Positions 9,340-15,912 of a stretch of 64,000 nucleotides of DNA are shown here, piece after piece. Both the position numbers and the translations under genes were made by a program. The stretch spans positions 1,798,001 to 1,862,000 of the forward strand of contig NZ_CP102247.1 of NCBI RefSeq assembly GCF_024599655.1, in the 5' to 3' direction. The notes beneath the pieces were generated by a model that worked only from the letters and a program-made list of their open reading frames with translations, was not told the DNA's origin and did not search any database. Each line of letters opens with the position of its first letter. The first letter of the stretch is position 1. This DNA comes from Enterobacter asburiae (GTDB lineage: Bacteria; Pseudomonadota; Gammaproteobacteria; Enterobacterales; Enterobacteriaceae).

Positions 9340-9450
9340 CTATTCTGCCAGAACAGTGACGACCATATAGGTAAATAAACCAATCGCCGTGCTGGCGATA
9401 ATGGCAAGCGCAATAAACATACCCAGACGGATCAGGCTTAAACCATACAT
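9340..9450 (-). CDS. small single-pass membrane protein ORF, 36 residues, heading the RND operon
   Basis: A 36-codon frame starting at ATG 9448-9450 with a strong GGAGGA site five bases away. It encodes MYGLSLIRLGMF, a hydrophobic stretch rich in Ile, Ala and Leu, and the end TYMVVTVLAE. One transmembrane helix is expected with a Ser/Arg N-terminus and a Glu C-terminus. It ends 57 bases before the GTG of the adaptor lipoprotein gene on the same strand, so it is probably the first gene of the efflux operon. I do not recognise the sequence. By analogy with AcrZ, which binds AcrB in E. coli, it could be a pump accessory subunit, but this is inference from size and position alone. Confidence 0.6.
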   Translation of the reverse strand: MYGLSLIRLGMFIALAIIASTAIGLFTYMVVTVLAE

Positions 9451-9677
9451 AGATTCCTCCATGAGCCGGAAGCAGTAGCTGACTATGAGCATAGTCGGCG
9501 AAAAGATAAATGTTAAATAACCATTATCAGTGGGGAAGCGCTAAACCTGATATTCCTGTGCTACGTTTAATGTTATCCATCTTTTTTTACCGTAACTGGC
9601 ATTAAGGGCAACCCCCTGCATTTAATGCGTTTTTTGCTTCACTCACTCTCGTGTTGGTTATAAAAAGGATGCTCGAT

Positions 9678-10109
9678 ATGTATAAAAACATTCTCGTTCC
9701 GGTGGATGTCTACGAGACAAGCCTGGCGGATAAAGCGTTGCAGCATGCACAGTTTCTGGCGCAAAGCGCATCGGGTGACATTCATTTGCTGCACGTCATG
9801 CCCAAATTTTCAGCCGAGCTGACGCGTGGTTTTATTTCAGATGCGCGCAAAATGGATGAATATATGATTAATAATTCGAAAGAAAAGCTGTCTGACCTGG
9901 TCAAAAAATTGAATCTGCCAGAAGATCGTGTTCATCTCCACGTCCGTAGCGGGAATGTTCGTGATGAGGTTATTAAGCTGGCGGATGAACTTACCGTCGG
10001 CGCGATTATTGTCGGCTCGCGAAATCCAAATATTCAAACCCATTTGTTAGGATCGGAGGCGGCAAGTATTGTTCGTTACGCACATGTTCCTGTTTTCGTT
10101 ATTCGTTAA
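9678..10109 (+). CDS. universal stress protein, UspG/UspF-like
   Basis: A 143-residue single-domain Usp protein: start MYKNILVPVDVYE, an LLHVMPKF strand, and the ATP-binding signature at the end (IIVGSRNPNIQTHLLGSEAASIVRYAHVPVFVI, i.e. G-x2-G-x9-G-S type). It most resembles E. coli UspG. A longer in-frame start exists at 9651, but the ATG at 9678 has AAAGGA eight bases upstream and gives the family length. It sits 47 bases before the P-type ATPase on the same strand, a pairing that suggests a shared stress or ion-homeostasis unit. Confidence 0.88.
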   Translation: MYKNILVPVDVYETSLADKALQHAQFLAQSASGDIHLLHVMPKFSAELTRGFISDARKMDEYMINNSKEKLSDLVKKLNLPEDRVHLHVRSGNVRDEVIKLADELTVGAIIVGSRNPNIQTHLLGSEAASIVRYAHVPVFVIR

Positions 10110-10156
10110 TTACAGAGAAGCAAGGTGATTTCTGAATAGAACCTGAGGAAGGAACG

Positions 10157-12850
10157 ATGAAAACAGGAAAACCTGAACGTCCGTATTATCAACAAACCGT
10201 TGACGAAACCCTGTCGAATATCCACTCCACCCTGGAAGGCCTTAGCGGCACTGAGGCATCAGCCCGACTTCAGCAGCACGGTGAGAATGCGTTACCGCAA
10301 AAAAAGGGCAAACCCGCCTGGCTGCGCTTCCTGGCGCATTTTAACGACGTATTGATTTACGTTCTGCTGGTGGCCGCGTTGCTTAAGCTCTTTATGGGCC
10401 ACTGGGTAGACATGTTTGTGATCCTTGGGGTTGCCATCATTAACGCGCTGATTGGCCATATCCAGGAGAGCAATGCTGAAAAATCGTTGCAGAGTATTCG
10501 CAATATGCTCTCCAGCGAGGCCGTGGTGGTACGACAGGGGAATCATGAAACGATCCCCACTACGGCGCTGGTCCCGGGAGATATCGTGGTGATCCGCGCC
10601 GGGGATCGTATCCCTGCGGACCTGCGCGTGATTGAAGCGCATAACCTTCGCGTGGAGGAGGCCATCCTGACCGGCGAATCCACCGTTGTTGAGAAAAACA
10701 GCGATGCGTTAAGCGGGGAACTGCCCTTAGGTGACCGGTATAATCTGCTCTACTCAGGCACCACTGTCAGCTCCGGCGGCGGTAAAGGCGTGGTGGTGGC
10801 AACCGGGGGCGAGACCGAGCTGGGCCACATCAATCAGATGATGTCCGACATTGAAAAGCACCGCACGCCGCTGATGGTGCAGATGGACAAGCTCGGTAAG
10901 ACCATCTTCATCACTATCCTGGTGATGATGGTGGCGCTGTTTGTCTTTAGCCTCCTGTTCCGGGATATGCCGGTTTCTGAACTGGTGCTGTCGCTTATCA
11001 GCCTCGCCGTTGCCGCCGTGCCGGAAGGCCTGCCGGCCATCATTTCCATCATCCTTTCGCTTGGCGTACAGGCCATGGCGCGTCGCAAGGCCATTATTCG
11101 CAAGCTGCCTACGGTGGAAACGCTGGGGGCAATGACGGTCATCTGCTCGGATAAAACCGGCACCCTGACGATGAATGAAATGACGGTCAAAGCGGTGATT
11201 ACCGCTGACACGACCTATCGCGTGGAGGGCGACAGCTACGAACCGGTGGGGAATATTCACCCCGTAGATGACCCGACGCCCGTTAGCGTGACGCAGGGTT
11301 CCCTGCTGGAACGCTACCTGCGCACCATTGACCTCTGCAATGACAGCCAGCTGATCAAAGACGAGCAGGGGCTGTGGAAAATCACCGGGGGCCCAACCGA
11401 GGGCGCGCTGAAGGTCCTGGCGGCGAAAATTCCGCTCCCACCGCTCGATACCGAAATGCGCAGCAAAATCCCGTTTGATTCGCAGTATAAATACATGTCC
11501 ACGTTGTACCGGCTGGGCGATGAAGAGGTGATTTTGATCACCGGCGCGCCGGACGTCCTGTTCCGCCTCTGCCAGTACCAGCAGACGAATGACGGACTGC
11601 AGCCGTTCGATCAGCCTTACTGGGAAGGGAAGATTGAAGAGTATGCCCGGGAAGGGTTGCGCATGGTGGCCGCGGCCTGGAAACCTGCCCGCGAGGGGCA
11701 ACGCGAGCTGGATCACCCGGACCTGCACGATGGCGTGATCCTGCTGGGTATTGCTGGAATGATGGATCCGCCGCGTCCGGAGGCGATTACCGCCATTGCC
11801 GACTGTCTGCAGGCCGGGATCCGCGTGAAAATGATCACCGGCGACCACCCTCAAACGGCAATGAGCATTGGGCAAATGTTGGGGATTGGTAACGCCGCAA
11901 GCGCTATCACCGGCCGTGAGCTGGAGGCGATGGACGATCGTCAACTGAGCGACGCCGCGCAGCAGTACGATATTTTCGCCCGAACCAGCCCGGAGGATAA
12001 ATTCCGCCTTGTGCAGGCCCTGCAAAGTAAACAGGAAGTCGTGGGCATGACCGGGGATGGCGTAAATGACGCCCCGGCGCTCAAGCGGGCGGATGTAGGT
12101 ATCGCCATGGGGATTAAGGGGACGGAAGTCACCAAGGAAGCCGCCGACATGGTGTTAACGGATGACAACTTTGCCACCATTGCCCGTGCGGTGCACGAGG
12201 GGCGTCGGGTTTACGATAACCTGAAAAAGACCATTCTGTTCGTTATCCCCAGCAACATCGCGCAGGCTCTGCTGATCATCATCGCGCTGCTGGCGGGGAA
12301 CCTGATCCCGCTGACGCCGGTCCTGATCTTGTGGATGAACATGGCCACGTCGGCAACGCTGTCGTTTGGCCTGGCGTTTGAAGCGGGTGAGAAGGACATC
12401 ATGAACCGGCCGCCGCGAAAAGCGAATCTCCACGTGATGGACGGCTATGCCATCTGGCGCGTGGTGTTTGTCGGTCTGATGATTGCCATTAGCGCCTTCG
12501 TGCTGGAAGCCTGGCTACAGCCGCGCGGCTACTCGGCGGAGTTTATCCGCACCGTACTGCTGCAAACCCTGGTAACGGCGCAGTGGTTCTACATGCTCAA
12601 CTGTCGCGTGAATGACGGCTTCTCGCTGAGCAAAGGCCTGCTGGCGAACAAAGGGATTTGGATCGTCAGCGGCGTGCTGCTGGCGCTACAGCTTCTTATC
12701 ATTTACGCCCCCTTCATGCAGATGCTGTTTGGCACCGAAGCGCTGCCGTTCCGCTACTGGGTCATCACCTTGCTGATTGGTTTTGTGATGTTCCTTATCG
12801 TCGAGGCGGAAAAAGTACTGACGCGCCGGTGGCGCAAAACCGAGGCGTGA
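10157..12850 (+). CDS. P2-type cation-transporting ATPase (Ca2+/SERCA-like fold)
   Basis: An 897-residue P-type ATPase with all catalytic landmarks: actuator TGES (about residue 175), PEGLP in helix M4, the phosphorylated DKTGTLT (about residue 333), GDGVNDAP in the hinge, and an N-terminal cation-ATPase domain. Overall it looks like the Ca2+/Mg2+ P2 group. In M6, where SERCA has an Asn-x-x-Thr-Asp ion-binding run, this protein reads WMNMATSATLSFG and lacks the Asp, so the transported ion is uncertain. The start has an AGGAAGGA site. It follows the Usp gene, and a strong intrinsic terminator follows its stop, so the two genes form a short operon. Confidence 0.88.
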   Translation: MKTGKPERPYYQQTVDETLSNIHSTLEGLSGTEASARLQQHGENALPQKKGKPAWLRFLAHFNDVLIYVLLVAALLKLFMGHWVDMFVILGVAIINALIGHIQESNAEKSLQSIRNMLSSEAVVVRQGNHETIPTTALVPGDIVVIRAGDRIPADLRVIEAHNLRVEEAILTGESTVVEKNSDALSGELPLGDRYNLLYSGTTVSSGGGKGVVVATGGETELGHINQMMSDIEKHRTPLMVQMDKLGKTIFITILVMMVALFVFSLLFRDMPVSELVLSLISLAVAAVPEGLPAIISIILSLGVQAMARRKAIIRKLPTVETLGAMTVICSDKTGTLTMNEMTVKAVITADTTYRVEGDSYEPVGNIHPVDDPTPVSVTQGSLLERYLRTIDLCNDSQLIKDEQGLWKITGGPTEGALKVLAAKIPLPPLDTEMRSKIPFDSQYKYMSTLYRLGDEEVILITGAPDVLFRLCQYQQTNDGLQPFDQPYWEGKIEEYAREGLRMVAAAWKPAREGQRELDHPDLHDGVILLGIAGMMDPPRPEAITAIADCLQAGIRVKMITGDHPQTAMSIGQMLGIGNAASAITGRELEAMDDRQLSDAAQQYDIFARTSPEDKFRLVQALQSKQEVVGMTGDGVNDAPALKRADVGIAMGIKGTEVTKEAADMVLTDDNFATIARAVHEGRRVYDNLKKTILFVIPSNIAQALLIIIALLAGNLIPLTPVLILWMNMATSATLSFGLAFEAGEKDIMNRPPRKANLHVMDGYAIWRVVFVGLMIAISAFVLEAWLQPRGYSAEFIRTVLLQTLVTAQWFYMLNCRVNDGFSLSKGLLANKGIWIVSGVLLALQLLIIYAPFMQMLFGTEALPFRYWVITLLIGFVMFLIVEAEKVLTRRWRKTEA

Positions 12851-12861
12851 TAGCGTAAACT

Positions 12862-12891
12862 GAGAAAGCCTGAGCCCAGGCTTTCTCTTTT
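12862..12891 (+). terminator. intrinsic terminator after the P-type ATPase gene
   Basis: A perfect 11-base stem (GAGAAAGCCTG at 12862-12872 with CAGGCTTTCTC at 12877-12887), a four-base loop and a T-run directly after. It lies 12 bases past the ATPase stop. Confidence 0.9.
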
Positions 12892-13013
12892 CCGCCGCAT
12901 ACGGTTGATGGTTGCGCCGCTATCGTTATCTTATCGACAGAAAACGTTCGTTTACTAATGTGCAACAGACCGTTTAGTTTATTATTGTTCTCATTGTGAA
13001 GCGCTTTCGATAA

Positions 13014-13047
13014 ATTCGTATTACCCCAATTCCTGGTTTATACGAAT
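13014..13047 (+). promoter_or_regulatory. inverted repeat abutting the first start codon of the 13-19.6 kb operon
   Basis: An 8-base perfect inverted repeat (ATTCGTAT at 13014-13021, ATACGAAT at 13040-13047) with an 18-base spacer ends exactly at the ATG of the exporter gene. No clear Shine-Dalgarno sequence lies between. It could be a regulator operator or an RNA hairpin limiting translation. The LysR gene at 19600-20493 is the obvious candidate regulator, but no direct evidence links them. Confidence 0.4.
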
Positions 13048-14265
13048 ATGAATAAAACGCTATCTATGCCCCTGGTGGTATTAATTGCATGCCTGTCCGT
13101 GGGCGGATTAATATCTACCGATATCTTTTTGCCTGCGCTGAGCGAAATGCAGTTGTTTTATAAGGTCACGGAGGCGCAAATACAGGATGCTATCGCCCTG
13201 TTTTTATTTGGTGTTGCGTTTTCACAGCTGGTGTATGGGCCGTTAAGCGACAGCCTGGGGAGAAAGAAAACGCTTATTGCGGGGCTGTTAATCTGGTTGG
13301 TTTCGACGGTCGGCGTTATTTACTCTACTCATATTAATGAGCTGCTTATTTTACGCTTATTACAGGGCATCGGCTCCTGCGCCGGTATCACCGTCAGCCG
13401 GGCGATTATTAATGACATGTTGGATAAGAAGTCTTCGGCCCAGTTGTATCTTGTCATATTTCCCTTTGTCGGGATGTCACCGGCTATTGCGCCCATGATC
13501 GGCGGCGTTTTAACCCAACACTTCGGCTGGAAATCCTGTTTTATCTTTTTGACCTTGTTTATCGTCATGACGCTGGGACTCTGTCTCACCGCGCTGCGCG
13601 AAACGTTACCGCCTGAAAAAAGGCAAAGGCTGAGCGTGATGGCGGCCATGGTCAACACCCTTGTGGTGTTAAGAAACAGGCAGTTTTTGTTTTATGCCGC
13701 CATTCCCTGTTTTGCTTACGCGGCCTATTTTTCCTATATCGTCGAGTCGCCCTTTTTGCTGGGCAAGCTTGGGCTTTCACCGCTTTATATCGGTTACACC
13801 TATATTTTGCTTTCCGTAAGCTACGTGGCGGGGAATCTTATCGCTAAAAAAAGATCTCGCCTGGTGGGTATTGAAGAGACCATTCGCCGTGGGTATCGCA
13901 TTTTTGTCATCGGCGGCATCGTCTTTGCGCTTCAGATGTACTTAAGCCCAGTGCCTTTGTTCACCAGCATTATCTCCATCGGCATTCTGACTTTTGGCAA
14001 TGGCTTCCTGCTGCCGTTGGGCACGGCGTCTGCCATCGCGGCACATCCGCAGGCGTCAGGAACGGCCTCGGGGGTGATGGGCGCATTACAGCTTGGAAGC
14101 GCAGCGCTCGCAACCTTCCTTATTGGAAAACTCTCCGCTCATGCTCCCGTCATGACCGCGCTGATTATTGCCTGCGTCTGCGTTGTAGGTTTCCTTGTAT
14201 ATGTTTTTGGTCAATATGGTTTTATGGAATTTATCTCCAGTAAAGAGAGTAATATCAATGATTAA
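13048..14265 (+). CDS. MFS exporter, Bcr/CflA (DHA1) family
   Basis: A 405-residue 12-helix antiporter. The DHA1 signature is clear: STDIFLPALSEM in helix 1, the motif A loop GPLSDSLGRKKTL, LRLLQGIGSCAG, and FVGMSPAIAPMIGG of motif C type. Bcr/CflA proteins expel drugs or metabolites with proton exchange. It opens an operon of six overlapping genes. Its stop lies within the next gene's start, with an 8-base overlap. In this setting it more likely exports the product, or a toxic intermediate, of the downstream enzymes than an antibiotic. Base composition is a little more AT-rich than the neighbours. Confidence 0.85.
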   Translation: MNKTLSMPLVVLIACLSVGGLISTDIFLPALSEMQLFYKVTEAQIQDAIALFLFGVAFSQLVYGPLSDSLGRKKTLIAGLLIWLVSTVGVIYSTHINELLILRLLQGIGSCAGITVSRAIINDMLDKKSSAQLYLVIFPFVGMSPAIAPMIGGVLTQHFGWKSCFIFLTLFIVMTLGLCLTALRETLPPEKRQRLSVMAAMVNTLVVLRNRQFLFYAAIPCFAYAAYFSYIVESPFLLGKLGLSPLYIGYTYILLSVSYVAGNLIAKKRSRLVGIEETIRRGYRIFVIGGIVFALQMYLSPVPLFTSIISIGILTFGNGFLLPLGTASAIAAHPQASGTASGVMGALQLGSAALATFLIGKLSAHAPVMTALIIACVCVVGFLVYVFGQYGFMEFISSKESNIND

Positions 14266-15199
14266 TAATATAGATGTCACATTAAGGGATGGCGGGTATC
14301 AAAACAATTTCAGCTTCCCCGTGGACTACGCAATTAAGCATGTGCGCGCACTGGTGGGCAGTGGCGTTGAATGGATAGAAATAGGTTACCGAAACGGTTC
14401 GTTTAAACCCATCGCGGATATTGGTTTAACCGGAATGTCTCCCGATAATTATATCCAGGCGATTCATGATGCCGTACCCGAAGCAAAATTAGTGGTCATT
14501 GCCCATCCTCATAATATTAACCGACAAGATATTATTAGCCTGCGAAAAAGCGGCGTTGCGCTGCTGCGGATCTGTATCAAAACAGATAATCCCCAACCCG
14601 CGCTGGAAATGTGTGAGGTGGCGAAAGAGAACGGTCTGCGCGTGAGTATGAACTTTACGCGAGCCAGCCAAATTAACGCGAAGACGCTTGTTGACGTGGC
14701 ATTGCAGTGTGAGAAAGCCGGGGCCGATATTATTTGCATTGCGGACTCTAACGGCAGCTTGCGGCCAGAGCAGACCGCGCGTCTGGTCAACCTGCTTAAA
14801 TGCACCACCCCGCTTGAGGTGGGATTCCATGCCCACGATAACCTGGGGCTGGCAATGGCAAACTCCATTGAAGCCGTAAAGGCCGGCGCGACCTTTATTG
14901 ATAGTTCCCTGACCGGCATGGGAAAAGGGGCGGGAAACCTGGCGATGGAAACCTGGCTGTCGCTGTGTAATTTCAACGAAGGCAAAGACCGTTATCACAC
15001 GGAGTGGATATTTAATCAGGTGCATCAGCTGGTATCGAAGGAATTCTACAACGCCTCTTACCGCAGCGTGGTGGATATGATCCTTGGGGTGAAAAATCTC
15101 AGCGTCGAAAACCGGAAGATGGTGGAAGAGACGCTGACGACAGAAAGCCAGAGAACCTTCAGCGCTATTGATAACGTGATCACAGGAACGGCAGCATGA
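14258..15199 (+). CDS. HMGL-like (DRE-TIM) aldolase / acyl-transfer lyase
   Basis: A 313-residue TIM-barrel protein of the HMG-CoA lyase-like superfamily, closest in feel to 4-hydroxy-2-oxovalerate aldolase (DmpG). The N-terminal metal and catalytic motif reads VTLRDGGYQNNF, the His-x-His metal site reads GFHAHDNLGLAMANS, and the C-terminal glycine loop reads GMGKGAGNLAMETW. Such enzymes make or break C-C bonds next to a 2-oxo acid (aldolases, isopropylmalate or homocitrate synthase relatives). The ATG at 14258 was chosen over an in-frame upstream start at 14195, which lies within the exporter gene. No partner acylating aldehyde dehydrogenase (DmpF) is present, so a standard catechol meta-pathway role is unlikely. 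Substrate unknown. Confidence 0.8.
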   Translation: MINNIDVTLRDGGYQNNFSFPVDYAIKHVRALVGSGVEWIEIGYRNGSFKPIADIGLTGMSPDNYIQAIHDAVPEAKLVVIAHPHNINRQDIISLRKSGVALLRICIKTDNPQPALEMCEVAKENGLRVSMNFTRASQINAKTLVDVALQCEKAGADIICIADSNGSLRPEQTARLVNLLKCTTPLEVGFHAHDNLGLAMANSIEAVKAGATFIDSSLTGMGKGAGNLAMETWLSLCNFNEGKDRYHTEWIFNQVHQLVSKEFYNASYRSVVDMILGVKNLSVENRKMVEETLTTESQRTFSAIDNVITGTAA

Positions 15200-15912
15200 A
15201 ATTACAGGATGCAGTAATACTGGCGCCGGTCATGCCCGCCTGGGACGGGGGGGCGTTTTGCGCTCCGCTGGTTACCTTGCTCGAAGAGAAAGGATTTTCC
15301 GTCACGATCGTTGATACGTTGAACCTGATTACACACGACGATCCGCAGAGCGCGATTGACGCGCTTTGCCAGACGCTAAATGCCCAGGTCAAACGCCCCT
15401 GGCTGCTGGTGGGGTTTGCAATGGCAGGCACGCTGGTGCAGCTGCTGGCGCACCGTTTACGCGGCGTAGCGGGCGTCTTGAGCGTGAGCGCTCCCGGTTT
15501 TGCCGACGAAAAATTAACGCAGCGGCTGGTTCGTCTCATCTCTCTACTTGAAAAAGGTGAACTCGGTTCGGCCATGGATATTCTGCATCACTATGTCCTG
15601 CCCGAAGGTTCGCCTGCGCCGCGGGAGAAATTTACCCTGCCAGATACCGAGAAAATGTCGGCGATTAAGAGAATGCTCACCGGATTCTCACTGCTGTTAA
15701 AGATGGATGCCCGCGCGGATATTGCCGCCTATGACGGTAACTACCTGGCGATTGTGGGTGAAAAATCCCAGCTGGCCTCATGGGAAAACCAGACCCACAG
15801 CCCCCGAACCCAGCACTATTACAAACGCATTCCCGGCGCGGGGATGCGTCCGTGGAATGACAATCCGGCTGCGGTGAATGCGCTGCTCAACGAATGGATC
15901 GATACCTTATGA
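15196..15912 (+). CDS. alpha/beta-hydrolase-fold protein lacking the catalytic Ser and His
   Basis: A 238-residue protein with an alpha/beta-hydrolase outline: PVMPAWDGGAFCAPLVTLL near the start, then the nucleophile elbow position WLLVGFAMAG, a middle lid, DGNYLAIVGEKS, and PGAGMRPWNDNPAAVNALLNEWI at the end. The elbow should read G-x-S-x-G but reads GFAMA, so the nucleophile Ser is Ala. The terminal motif normally carries the catalytic His (PGAGH) but has Met. It therefore looks like a pseudoenzyme that may bind a ligand or scaffold its neighbours. It overlaps the aldolase gene by four bases and the next gene by four (ATGA). Confidence 0.65.
   Translation: MKLQDAVILAPVMPAWDGGAFCAPLVTLLEEKGFSVTIVDTLNLITHDDPQSAIDALCQTLNAQVKRPWLLVGFAMAGTLVQLLAHRLRGVAGVLSVSAPGFADEKLTQRLVRLISLLEKGELGSAMDILHHYVLPEGSPAPREKFTLPDTEKMSAIKRMLTGFSLLLKMDARADIAAYDGNYLAIVGEKSQLASWENQTHSPRTQHYYKRIPGAGMRPWNDNPAAVNALLNEWIDTL

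Noticed and set aside
10754..12025. 423-residue frame opposite the P-type ATPase
   Set aside because: His/Arg/Gln-rich antisense product of a conserved, highly biased gene; no start signals or motifs.
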